Positions 18,546-26,606 of a stretch of 64,000 nt of DNA are shown here, in pieces. The notes beneath the pieces are model-generated. The model had not been told where the DNA came from. It saw nothing but the letters and a program-made list of their open reading frames with translations, and did no database searches. Source of the DNA: Paenibacillus urinalis (GTDB lineage: Bacteria; Bacillota; Bacilli; Paenibacillales; Paenibacillaceae); NCBI RefSeq assembly GCF_028747985.1, contig NZ_CP118108.1, forward strand, positions 3,601,501 through 3,665,500, given 5' to 3'. The translations under genes and the position numbers were made by a program. Positions within the stretch are counted from its first letter, which is position 1, and the number at the start of each line of letters is the position of its first letter.

Positions 18546-18830
18546 CTATTTCATTACAGTAATCTTACTTTCTAAGGACAAAGTGTCAATCTTCATTGGT
18601 AGGTTTGAAATCTTTTACCGGAATCCAATCGGTTTGATTGATTTGTATCCGGCGGTTCAAAGTACTCACGGGGGTGATAAATCTCCCTCACGGCTCTCTA
18701 AGAAAGGCCTGTGCCTATCATCTCTTACGAATTTGTGAACCTGTCGCCTGAGTTTGTCTTACAGATGGTTAGCCTTGCGGTAATCCATGGTGATCATCCT
18801 CCTTTGGTGACGGGATACTATATATTAACC
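18546..18830 (-). other. Candidate orphan transcript with short reading frames
   Basis: The gap between lysR and the nitrilase gene has no ORF of normal size. On the minus strand it holds a strong ribosome binding site, AAAGGAGG, followed by an ATG at about 18788 that opens a nine-codon frame (MDYRKANHL, stop). Downstream in two frames are short protein-like stretches (for example MSTLNRRIQINQTDWIPVKD from a GTG), and then the hairpin at 18511-18545. Upstream TTGGGA and TATAGT/TATATA boxes exist but are not well spaced. It may be a small mRNA, a leader-type RNA or a gene remnant. Confidence 0.35.
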
Positions 18831-18869
18831 TGTCCCAAGGAAACGAAACATCACCATTCCATTTTTTAT

Positions 18870-19712
18870 TTATTTTTTTAGATAGATTTCTGGTCTTCTG
18901 TCCTCAAATACCGGAATCCGCTCTCTCACTGCATCTACCATAGCAGGATCTATGCTTCCCACCAGAATCTCTTCATTCTCTTTACCTTCAGCGACAATTT
19001 CGCCCCACGGGTCAATAATCATCGAATGACCAAAGAAGGAAGTGCTTCCGCTTGTTCCCACCCGGTTACAGGAGATAACATACATCTGATTTTCAATCGC
19101 TCGAGCCATCAGCAGAGTCCGCCAGTGGTGAAGTCTAGGCTGCGGCCATTCTGCCGGTACAAACAGCATTTTTGCCCCCTTAAGAGCGAGCGATCTAATA
19201 AGCTCGGGGAATCGAATATCGTAACAGATCGACGCTCCGCAGCACCATTTGTCATCTAAGGTAAAGGTAACGGGTTCATCTCCTGCCGTGAGATACTTTT
19301 CCTCATCCATTAATCGAAACAAATGCAGCTTTGCGTAACGTGCCACCTGTTCTCCATACATGTCAAACACATACATGCTGTTATATATTTTCCCATTCTT
19401 TTTCTCTGCAATGGAGCCAGCCACAATATTTACCTTGTAGTGTTTAGCATACTCGCTGATCCACTCTCGTTCGACCCTTCCCTCATCATCGACAAGCTCA
19501 TGAATTTCGGTCAAGGCATAACCGGTGTTCCACATTTCCGGCAGAAGAATCACCTTCACATCAGGGTGCTTCTGTATTGTTTCATGAATCAATTGCTGTA
19601 TCCGTTCCCGATTAGCTGCTGTATCACCAATCTTAATATCGCACTGCAGTAATGCCAGCTTCATATTGTCATGCTGCTGTACGGTTTCGGTATCCATACT
19701 CTGTATGTTCAT
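18870..19712 (-). CDS. mtnU: Carbon-nitrogen hydrolase (nitrilase superfamily; MtnU/omega-amidase type)
   Basis: A 280-residue cytoplasmic amidase. The catalytic triad is visible: Glu in ILLPEMWNTG (about 60), Lys in YAKLHLF (about 132) and Cys in ASICYDIRFPE (about 167). It most resembles MtnU/YkrU, thought to hydrolyse the alpha-ketoglutaramate or related omega-amide left by the MtnE transamination. The divergent neighbour is an mtnE homologue, the same pairing as in B. subtilis, which strengthens the call. Start ATG at 19712 after AAAGGGGTGCAGG; a later Met (residue 17) matches the usual family start but lacks a ribosome binding site. Confidence 0.82.
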   Translation of the reverse strand: MNIQSMDTETVQQHDNMKLALLQCDIKIGDTAANRERIQQLIHETIQKHPDVKVILLPEMWNTGYALTEIHELVDDEGRVEREWISEYAKHYKVNIVAGSIAEKKNGKIYNSMYVFDMYGEQVARYAKLHLFRLMDEEKYLTAGDEPVTFTLDDKWCCGASICYDIRFPELIRSLALKGAKMLFVPAEWPQPRLHHWRTLLMARAIENQMYVISCNRVGTSGSTSFFGHSMIIDPWGEIVAEGKENEEILVGSIDPAMVDAVRERIPVFEDRRPEIYLKK

Positions 19713-19829
19713 CCTGCACCCCTTTCCGATCCCTGATCACTCTTCAGCACTTTAAACCATCTATACAGCTTGGAATAAGCATGCTAGATTAATAATAATT
19801 TATTTAACAAACTGAACCGGAGTGATGAA

Positions 19830-21035
19830 ATGAAATCTGCTCGAGAATCCTTCACTGCCTCCGCATTTCATATCGAACCTGCAGAGGTCATGAAGAGCTT
19901 ACCTACTCAATTTTTTGCTGCACTCGTTCAAAAAGTCAACCAAGAAATTTCTGCAGGACATGATGTCATTAATCTTGGACAAGGAAATCCGGATACAAAA
20001 ACACCGGACCACATTGTAGAATCTCTTCAATCGGCCTCAGCCAATCCTTTGTATCATAAATATTCGCCATTTCGCGGATATTCCTTTTTGAAGGAAGCGA
20101 TCGTTCATCGGTATAAGGAGGATTACGGAGTTGAGCTCGACACGGAGAAGGAAGTAGCCATCTTGTTCGGGGGGAAGTCCGGGCTGGTCGAGCTTCCTCA
20201 AGTACTGCTTAATCCAGGGGATGTTTGTCTTGTGCCTGATCCAGGCTATCCTGATTATTGGTCAGGTATTGCGCTGGCCAGAGCAGAAATGGTAGGCATG
20301 CCCCTTCTTGAATCAAACAACTTTTTACCTGATTATAATGAAATCCCCAGCCCCCAGGTTCAAAAAGCAAAGCTTATGTTTCTAAATTATCCGAATAACC
20401 CGACAGCAGTCACGGCTCCTTTGTCATTTTATCAAGACACCGTTGAATTTGCAGCACAGCACAATATCGTCGTAGCAAGCGATTTTGCCTATGGAGCCAT
20501 CGGATTTGACGGAAAACGGCCTGTAAGCTTTCTTCAAACACCGGGCGCTAAAGAGGTCGGAATCGAATTCTACACGCTATCCAAGTCTTACAACATGGCA
20601 GGCTGGCGTGTCGGATTTGCACTTGGTAACAGAGAGGTCATTAGCCTCATCAATTTACTGCAGGATCATATGTATGTCAGCTTATTCGGCGGGATCCAGG
20701 CCGCGGCCGCAACTGCGCTGACTTCATCACAGGATAGTGTAAATAAGCTTGTTCACCGCTATGAATCTCGTCGGAATGCGCTCTTCAGTGAACTGGATCA
20801 GATCGGATGGAAGGCCAATCGACCCAGCGGTTCTTTCTTCAGCTGGCTGCCCGTTCCTGCCGGATATTCCTCAGACTCCTTTGCTGACTTGTTGCTTAGA
20901 GAGGCGAAGGTTGCCGTCGCACCTGGGATTGGTTTTGGCAGGCATGGGGAAGGCTATGTCAGAGTCGGCCTCCTCAGTGATGAGGAACGATTGCGTGAAG
21001 CGGTTCAACGAATAGGCAGACTAAATTTGTTTTAA
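19830..21035 (+). CDS. mtnE: Pyridoxal-phosphate aminotransferase, methionine salvage type
   Basis: A 401-residue fold-type I aminotransferase very close to B. subtilis MtnE/YkrV: LPTQFFAALVQKVNQEIS, then NLGQGNPDTKTPDHIVE, LVPDPGYPDYWSGI and the PLP lysine in YTLSKSYNMAGWRVGFA (about 247). MtnE transaminates 2-keto-4-methylthiobutyrate to methionine, usually with glutamine as donor. It is monocistronic and divergent from mtnU across 117 bases. No SAM riboswitch is present in that gap, so S-box control of this gene seems lost. Start ATG at 19830 after CCGGAGTGATGAA. Confidence 0.87.
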   Translation: MKSARESFTASAFHIEPAEVMKSLPTQFFAALVQKVNQEISAGHDVINLGQGNPDTKTPDHIVESLQSASANPLYHKYSPFRGYSFLKEAIVHRYKEDYGVELDTEKEVAILFGGKSGLVELPQVLLNPGDVCLVPDPGYPDYWSGIALARAEMVGMPLLESNNFLPDYNEIPSPQVQKAKLMFLNYPNNPTAVTAPLSFYQDTVEFAAQHNIVVASDFAYGAIGFDGKRPVSFLQTPGAKEVGIEFYTLSKSYNMAGWRVGFALGNREVISLINLLQDHMYVSLFGGIQAAAATALTSSQDSVNKLVHRYESRRNALFSELDQIGWKANRPSGSFFSWLPVPAGYSSDSFADLLLREAKVAVAPGIGFGRHGEGYVRVGLLSDEERLREAVQRIGRLNLF

Positions 21036-21055
21036 CATCTTTTATCAGATTCTTT

Positions 21056-21084
21056 TTGCATCATGTAAGGTTCCATGGTATTCT
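21056..21084 (+). promoter_or_regulatory. Promoter of the proBAC T-box leader
   Basis: TTGCAT at 21056-21061, 17-base spacer, TATTCT at 21079-21084. Predicted transcription start is near 21091, just before the T-box stem I. Confidence 0.6.
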
Positions 21085-21090
21085 ATCATT

Positions 21091-21355
21091 AATTTAAATT
21101 GCGAAAACGTGCTGACAGGGACCAGTAAGAAATTGAATTCCGTGCTTGCAGAGAGTAAATTCCAGTAGGCTGAGAGAATTTACCGCGGATTTTTCTGAAA
21201 CCTACCCCTTGAGCGGCCTGTTCATACAGGACGTTGCCTTAACGTTATAAGGCTTAAGAGTCGGATGATACCCTCATCAATAAAGGTGGTACCGCGGAAG
21301 AATAAACTTTCGTCCTTTGCTAAGCAGCCAAGGATGAAAGTTTTTATTTTTTTAT
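21091..21355 (+). promoter_or_regulatory. T-box riboswitch leader, proline type
   Basis: A tRNA-sensing leader ahead of proBAC. Stem I elements are present (GACAGGGACCAGTAAG, GCAGAGAG, GCTGAGAGAA). The T-box proper AAAGGTGGTACCGCGG is at 21282-21297, with the UGGU bulge that pairs to an ACCA tRNA end. The best specifier triplet is CCU (21201-21203), flanked by GAAA and a following A, which reads proline and fits the downstream genes. Uncharged tRNA-Pro should stabilise the antiterminator and switch on proline synthesis. Confidence 0.9.
21304..21355 (+). terminator. T-box attenuator terminator
   Basis: AACTTTCGTCCTT and AAGGATGAAAGTT form a 13-bp stem followed by TTTATTTTTTT. It is the off-state terminator of the T-box leader. 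Confidence 0.9.
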
Positions 21356-21379
21356 CACAAGAAAGGATGTTGATGCTTC

Positions 21380-22486
21380 TTGTCATCTAGAATTGTTGTC
21401 AAGATCGGCAGCAGCTCGCTCACTACGGATTCCGGATCACTGAATCACGACGCCGTGTCGTTTTACGCCTCCGAAATTGCGGCTCTCCATCAAGCCGGGC
21501 ATGAAGTCCTGCTGGTCACTTCAGGGGCTGTAGCTGCAGGATTTGGACATATCGGCTACGAGACCAGGCCTAAGCTGCTTCATGAGAAGCAAGCCGCAGC
21601 TGCTGTAGGTCAAGCACTGCTTATGCAGGCATATCAACAGGCTTTTGCACATCACCACATCAAAACAGCGCAGATCTTGCTTACACGTACAGATTTTACG
21701 AATCGGAAGCGAATGGGTAATGCCGGAATGACGATCGATGAGCTTCTTAAACAGAACGTAATTCCGGTTATTAATGAAAATGATACTGTATCTGTCGACG
21801 AGCTCAAATTCGGGGATAATGACATGCTGTCTGCCCTGGTTGCCGGCTTGACCAAAGCCAAGAAACTGATCATATTAACCGATACGGACGGATTATACAC
21901 AGCAGATCCAAGATATCATGCGGATGCGAAGCGCTATGAACGCATTGATGAAATAACGGCTGAAATATACGAAATGGCCGGAGGAAGCGGCTCTGCGGTA
22001 GGCACTGGAGGGATGCGTTCCAAAGTAGATGCAGCCAAAGTCGCTACCCGGGGCGGAGTCCCTGTATTCGTAGGACGTGTAAGCGAGCCCGGAGATCTTC
22101 TTAACGCTACAACAGGCCATGGCAAGGGTACTTATTTTGACACACGATTGAATTCACTATCTCGAAAAAAACAATGGCTTGGGTTCATCTCCTCACCGTT
22201 AGGCTCCATTCAAGTTGACTCAGGTGCTGAAGAAGCGCTCATCTATGGTGGACACAGCCTGCTTCCAGTTGGCGTCAGACGGGTTGAAGGACAATTTCAT
22301 ACAGGTGATGTAATCGAGGTGGTTAATCTTCAGGGTTCTCTGATTGGACGCGGCATCGTTAATTATGATGCAGAACAGCTGCGGAGCATTATTGGGCTGC
22401 CGAGTCCTGATGTGCTTAAGAAGCTGGAGGGATCACTTCACAGGCTTGAGGTCGTTCATCGCGATGAATGGATTACTTTAAAGTGA
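21380..22486 (+). CDS. proB: Glutamate 5-kinase
   Basis: At 368 residues it has an amino-acid kinase domain (about 1-255; VVKIGSSSLT, LVTSGAVAAGF, NENDTVSVDELKFGDND, GTGGMRSKVDAAK) and a C-terminal PUA domain (about 275-360). It phosphorylates glutamate in the first step of proline synthesis and is normally inhibited by proline. The start must be TTG at 21380: the ATGs at 21368 and 21373 run into a stop at 21388. The ribosome binding site GAAAGG is 13 bases from the TTG but 6 from the out-of-frame ATG. First of proB-proA-proC, under T-box control. Confidence 0.95.
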   Translation: MSSRIVVKIGSSSLTTDSGSLNHDAVSFYASEIAALHQAGHEVLLVTSGAVAAGFGHIGYETRPKLLHEKQAAAAVGQALLMQAYQQAFAHHHIKTAQILLTRTDFTNRKRMGNAGMTIDELLKQNVIPVINENDTVSVDELKFGDNDMLSALVAGLTKAKKLIILTDTDGLYTADPRYHADAKRYERIDEITAEIYEMAGGSGSAVGTGGMRSKVDAAKVATRGGVPVFVGRVSEPGDLLNATTGHGKGTYFDTRLNSLSRKKQWLGFISSPLGSIQVDSGAEEALIYGGHSLLPVGVRRVEGQFHTGDVIEVVNLQGSLIGRGIVNYDAEQLRSIIGLPSPDVLKKLEGSLHRLEVVHRDEWITLK

Positions 22487-22553
22487 TTTTATTGCTAGTG
22501 TACTGATATGTGCAACCCGATGATATTCATTTAATACAGATAGGAGTGTAAAT

Positions 22554-23804
22554 ATGATGAGTGAAGTTAATGATAAAGCAAGACTTGCCAAAGAAGCCTC
22601 CCTGGTACTGGGCCGCTTGAGCTCAGAGAAGAAGAACGCAGCACTGTCGGTAATGGCTGATGCTTTGATTGCTGAGAAGGCATCCATTATCCATGCGAAT
22701 GCAGAAGATCTTGAACGGGGAAGACAGAACGGAACCGCTCTACCTATGCTGGATAGACTCTCCCTGACGGATGAGCGAATCGAAGAGATTGCCTCAGGAC
22801 TGCGTCAAATCATCGATTTGCCAGATCCGATTGGCGATATTCTGGAAGTCATCAAACGGCCTAACGGGCTTCGCATTGAGAAGGAACGTGTTCCTCTCGG
22901 TCTGATCGGCATCATTTATGAAGCTCGTCCCAACGTGACGGTTGACGCTGTCGGCTTGTCGCTGAAGACGGGTAATGCCGTTCTGCTGCGAGGCGGCTCT
23001 TCTGCCTTGTCATCCAACAAGCAAATCATCCATGTGTTGAAGCAAGCGCTAGCGAAAACAGACCTGCCTGCCGATGCAATACAGCTGGTGGAGGATGCGG
23101 ATCGCTCCAGCGTGGATGAGATGCTGAGATGTAATGAATATCTTGATGTCATCATTCCAAGAGGTGGAGCGTCCTTAATTCAAAATGTCGTACAAAATTC
23201 GACGGTTCCTGTTATTGAAACTGGAGCCGGTATTTGTCACACCTATATCGACGCTGCGGCTGATCCGGAAATGGCACTGCAAATTGCGCTTAACGCGAAG
23301 GTTCAACGCCCCTCTGTGTGCAATGCGATGGAGACACTCCTAATTCACAGTGATTACGGTGCTGATGCAATCTTGGAGCTTGCGGAGCAATTCAGAAATT
23401 CCGCTGTCGAGCTCCGAGGCTGCGAATCTTTCCTTAAGCTGGTGCCTTGGGCGACAGCTGCAACTGAGGAAAACTATGCTACGGAATATAACGACTATAT
23501 CCTGAACGTTCGAATGGTTGATCATATAGAAGAAGCGATAGATCATATCCGAAAATATGGAACCATGCACTCTGAATGCATTGTGACTAGAAATCCTGAG
23601 ACTGCCGCCAAGTTTATGGAGCAAGTAGATGCCGCTGCCGTGTATCATAATGCTTCTACTCGCTTTACAGATGGGTTCGAATTTGGCTTTGGTGCAGAAA
23701 TCGGCATCAGTACTCAGAAGCTGCATGCACGTGGTCCAATGGGGCTTCCAGCGCTGACATCTACAAAGTATCGAATCTACGGTTCTGGACAAATCAAACA
23801 CTAG
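22554..23804 (+). CDS. proA: Glutamate-5-semialdehyde dehydrogenase (gamma-glutamyl phosphate reductase)
   Basis: A 416-residue aldehyde dehydrogenase superfamily enzyme that reduces gamma-glutamyl phosphate with NADPH. Landmarks: RVPLGLIGIIYEARPNVTVD, LRGGSSALSSN, DVIIPRGGASLI, and the catalytic Cys in QRPSVCNAMETLL (about 254). C-terminal GAEIGISTQKLHARGPMGL is typical. Start ATG at 22554 (a second ATG follows directly) after GATAGGAGTG. That ribosome binding site is perfectly complementary over 10 bases to the small-RNA candidate at 58 kb. It is 67 bases downstream of proB and 20 upstream of proC. Confidence 0.97.
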   Translation: MMSEVNDKARLAKEASLVLGRLSSEKKNAALSVMADALIAEKASIIHANAEDLERGRQNGTALPMLDRLSLTDERIEEIASGLRQIIDLPDPIGDILEVIKRPNGLRIEKERVPLGLIGIIYEARPNVTVDAVGLSLKTGNAVLLRGGSSALSSNKQIIHVLKQALAKTDLPADAIQLVEDADRSSVDEMLRCNEYLDVIIPRGGASLIQNVVQNSTVPVIETGAGICHTYIDAAADPEMALQIALNAKVQRPSVCNAMETLLIHSDYGADAILELAEQFRNSAVELRGCESFLKLVPWATAATEENYATEYNDYILNVRMVDHIEEAIDHIRKYGTMHSECIVTRNPETAAKFMEQVDAAAVYHNASTRFTDGFEFGFGAEIGISTQKLHARGPMGLPALTSTKYRIYGSGQIKH

Positions 23805-23824
23805 ACATTGCTGGGGGAATTAAT

Positions 23825-24685
23825 ATGAGTGGAAATCAATTTCTAATCAATCGTAAGATTACTTTCTTTGGTGCCGGGGCTATGGCTGAAGCCATTGCTA
23901 AAGGTCTCATCGCACGTAAAGTAGTCTCTTCCGAAAAAATAACGATGTTCAATCGCAGCAACCAAGACCGGCTAACGGAGCTGCAGCGCAAATACAACGT
24001 GACGACTGCTGCAGATGCGGCTAGCAAAGAAGCTGCGCTTACACAAGCTGATCTGATCATCTTGTCTATGAAGCCGAAGGATGCGGCTGAATCGCTTCGA
24101 TATTTGGGACCTCTGCTATCCAAACGACAAGTTGTCGTTTCTGTCATTGCCGGGCTTACCATAGAAACGATTCAAAGCCTGCTTGGACGTACTGCAGCTG
24201 TCGTTCGCACGATGCCCAATACATCCAGTTCCATCGGACTCGGTGCGACAGGAATTGCCTTCTCGCCTGAAGTGACGGACGAGGATCGCCAGATTGTAAA
24301 CACCGTCTTTGAAGCGATTGGAACAATTACTTTGATCGAAGAAGAGCAGTTTGAGACCTTGACCGGAATTTCAGGAAGCGGCCCGGCCTATATCTACTAT
24401 ATGATGGAGGCAATGGTGGAAGCAGGCGTAAGAGGCGGTCTTACAGCCGAACAAGCGCATGATCTGACCGTCCAGACTGTCCTGGGAGCAGCACGTATGG
24501 TGCAGCTCACAGGTGAGGCCCCTGCTACACTTCGGAAGAACGTTACATCACCTAATGGCTCAACCCAGGCTGCCATTGAGGTTATGGCTAAAGGCCATTT
24601 TAATGAGACGGTTATTGCAGCAGTCCAGCGGTGTGCCGAACGATCTCGTGAGATGGGCGAAGAATTAAAGGAAGCCGCCAGGTAA
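23825..24685 (+). CDS. proC: Pyrroline-5-carboxylate reductase
   Basis: A 286-residue NAD(P)H-dependent enzyme for the last step of proline synthesis. The N-terminal Rossmann motif is FFGAGAMAEAIAKGL (about 14-28), VVRTMPNTSSSIGLGATGIA follows, and the signature SGSGPAYIYYMMEAMVEAG lies at about 182. The C-terminal dimerisation domain includes TSPNGSTQAAIEVM. It is the last gene of proBAC, so all three steps from glutamate to proline are under one T-box. A terminator follows 75 bases later. Confidence 0.96.
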   Translation: MSGNQFLINRKITFFGAGAMAEAIAKGLIARKVVSSEKITMFNRSNQDRLTELQRKYNVTTAADAASKEAALTQADLIILSMKPKDAAESLRYLGPLLSKRQVVVSVIAGLTIETIQSLLGRTAAVVRTMPNTSSSIGLGATGIAFSPEVTDEDRQIVNTVFEAIGTITLIEEEQFETLTGISGSGPAYIYYMMEAMVEAGVRGGLTAEQAHDLTVQTVLGAARMVQLTGEAPATLRKNVTSPNGSTQAAIEVMAKGHFNETVIAAVQRCAERSREMGEELKEAAR

Positions 24686-24757
24686 GGATAGAATAAGCAG
24701 ATCATCTATTTGGATCATCCTATGTATGATGCGGCTATGCAGGCTAGTTATAATAGA

Positions 24758-24806
24758 GAACCGGAGGAAAGATCACCTGTTAAACGGTGATGCTTCCTCC
24801 GGTCTT
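24758..24806 (+). terminator. proBAC terminator
   Basis: ACCGGAGGAA and TTCCTCCGGT flank an inner GATCACC/GGTGAT pair, giving a long stem with a small bulge, followed by CTTTTTT. It also separates proC from the convergent membrane protein gene. Confidence 0.9.
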
Positions 24807-24821
24807 TTTTCTGAACCACTC

Positions 24822-26105
24822 TTATTTGCGTTCGTCGGAAAATGGCGAGCCTTCGAAATCACGTTCCAAATCTCTAAGAAGCTGCTCCCCATCATATTCT
24901 CTTCTACTCGGCTTAAATAACAATTTGATGCCTCCGCCAATGAGCAGCAAAGATACAATGATCGTATTCATGTGCGACTGGATGCGATAGATGTAAGCTC
25001 CAAACGGATCTCCAAACTCAGGAACAACAAGCCGGACTAGTATATAGTAAACACCCAGGAACAACAGGGCAATCCCAATCCATTTCTGATATCGGGTCCA
25101 GCTCTCAATGACCGGTTTATCATATAGGCGCTCTCTTCCATACTTACTCGACTGCTGTAATCCATCAAAAAAGCTATAAAACCAAATAATCGGAATGAGA
25201 AAAAGAAACAAGGACAAACCAAGTAAATCTAGAACATAAATGCTTCCTAGGAAGATCAGCATTAGCTGCAATCCTCTTTTTTGCAGTCCAAGATACATAT
25301 GTCCTGCTCCTGGAAATGCTGCCAGCAGGGTTGCAATGACTTTGCTCTTCTTGCCTGTGCTTGTGCCATGTTCAAGCTGCTCGAATAACGTCTTGTCCTC
25401 CAGAATCTCACCGGCTTGCTTCCGGTTCACATGCTGCACCGCATCAAACATACAGTACAGCCACATGATCGGCAGCAGCAGCAGGAAGAGAAGAAAGATT
25501 TCCTGTCCTGTAATGGCAGTGACAAAAACCAGCATAATACCGAGTCCAAAGAACCCGATGAGAAAGGATAATCCCCGCTGCAGCAGTCCAAGATGCAAAT
25601 GGCCTAAGCCGGGAACAAAGGATAAGAGAATGGTATAGAACCGTTCACTTTCCTTGCCGCGTCCCCTTCCCTGATCTGGATAAACATATCCTTCGTGCGG
25701 CGGAAATCCGTATGAAGGAGGAACTCCCGGATCCTCCGGATTATGAAAGGGAATATCGGGTTCACCTTGTATTCCTTCATGTCCGTAGTACATTTTCTCA
25801 TGCGGAATGTGATTCGGGTACCCTGGATAATGTGGATATGCCTGCGGATCCGGCTCTCGGATGAGCTTGATGACGAGATCAAACATACTGATTAACCATA
25901 TAATTCCTGCAGCAAAAATACAGAGTAAGGTCACTTCCTCCCCTCCACCAATAAGCGAAAGAAAACCGATCCCTAACAGCCCAAAAAATATAAATCCATA
26001 AATAAATCCCTTCACGCGGCTTCTATAGTAGTAATGCCCCAAACCAGGCACCATGTTAAGCAGAAAAGCCAGCAGCTTGCTGCGATCTTGCTGCACATTC
26101 TTCAT
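24822..26105 (-). CDS. Triple-repeat polytopic membrane protein in an ECF sigma operon
   Basis: A 427-residue membrane protein built from three copies of a roughly 70-residue unit: LLNMVPGLGHYYY (about 13-85), LLSFVPGLGHLHLG (about 175-245) and LLAAFPGAGHMYLG (about 268-335). Each has PG(L/A)GH near the start, two or three membrane segments and ends in a W..xxFD motif. Units 1 and 2 are split by a Pro/Tyr/His-rich soluble linker (about 90-165). Two further membrane helices and a charged tail close the protein. The unit resembles TM2-type helical hairpins; the function is unknown. I placed the start at the ATG at 26105 (the GTG at 26114 overlaps the ribosome binding site). Third gene after sigma and anti-sigma. 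Confidence 0.82.
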   Translation of the reverse strand: MKNVQQDRSKLLAFLLNMVPGLGHYYYRSRVKGFIYGFIFFGLLGIGFLSLIGGGEEVTLLCIFAAGIIWLISMFDLVIKLIREPDPQAYPHYPGYPNHIPHEKMYYGHEGIQGEPDIPFHNPEDPGVPPSYGFPPHEGYVYPDQGRGRGKESERFYTILLSFVPGLGHLHLGLLQRGLSFLIGFFGLGIMLVFVTAITGQEIFLLFLLLLPIMWLYCMFDAVQHVNRKQAGEILEDKTLFEQLEHGTSTGKKSKVIATLLAAFPGAGHMYLGLQKRGLQLMLIFLGSIYVLDLLGLSLFLFLIPIIWFYSFFDGLQQSSKYGRERLYDKPVIESWTRYQKWIGIALLFLGVYYILVRLVVPEFGDPFGAYIYRIQSHMNTIIVSLLLIGGGIKLLFKPSRREYDGEQLLRDLERDFEGSPFSDERK

Positions 26106-26135
26106 TCCTTTCACCTTTTAATTATAGTTTCAAAT

Positions 26136-26606
26136 TCACCTTTTTATTGATTGATGAAATTGATTCGGCTCAGGCTTAATTTCATCAAGCCAATGGGTTG
26201 CTTTCCTCACCATTTGTTCGCTATAGGGCTGTTTATCTCCTGAATCCACGTTTAACTGCCCGGGTAACATTCGGTCAAATACGCCTGTAGATAAGAATAG
26301 CAGCGTTATGGAGGCGGCAAGGGTATAATGGACCAGCTTATTATTCGACCATTTTCTGAACTGGATGTTTCTACGACTGGAGCTTGATTGTAGTTGCTTG
26401 TACTCACGCTCGATCTGGCTCATGACTTGCTGCTCAAAGGCTTCTGCATCCCTTAATCCTGTGTCTGAGAAGTGTTCAAGTACGGCCAGATAAGTCTCAA
26501 GTGCTTCATGATCCTCTAGCAGACGTTGATCCATCGCTTCACGCTCGTGCGCCGGCAGTTCGCCTTGAATATATCGTTTCCAGTCTTGCTGTTCTTGTTT
26601 ATTCAC
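26136..26606 (-). CDS. Predicted anti-sigma factor, single-pass membrane protein
   Basis: At 156 residues it has a cytoplasmic N-terminal helical region (1-90; DWKRYIQGELPAHEREAMDQ is typical of anti-sigma N-termini, without a zinc HxxxCxxC motif), one membrane segment (about 93-112, YTLAASITLLFLSTGVF) and a short outer tail. The start is GTG at 26606, in the 8-base overlap GTGAATAA with the sigma stop, so translation is coupled. It should bind and silence the upstream ECF sigma factor until a signal is sensed. No other homology is recognised. Confidence 0.78.
   Translation of the reverse strand: MNKQEQQDWKRYIQGELPAHEREAMDQRLLEDHEALETYLAVLEHFSDTGLRDAEAFEQQVMSQIEREYKQLQSSSSRRNIQFRKWSNNKLVHYTLAASITLLFLSTGVFDRMLPGQLNVDSGDKQPYSEQMVRKATHWLDEIKPEPNQFHQSIKR

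Noticed and set aside
19713..19829. SAM (S-box) riboswitch expected ahead of mtnE
   Set aside because: Only 117 bases between the divergent genes and none of the S-box core motifs; no terminator ahead of mtnE.
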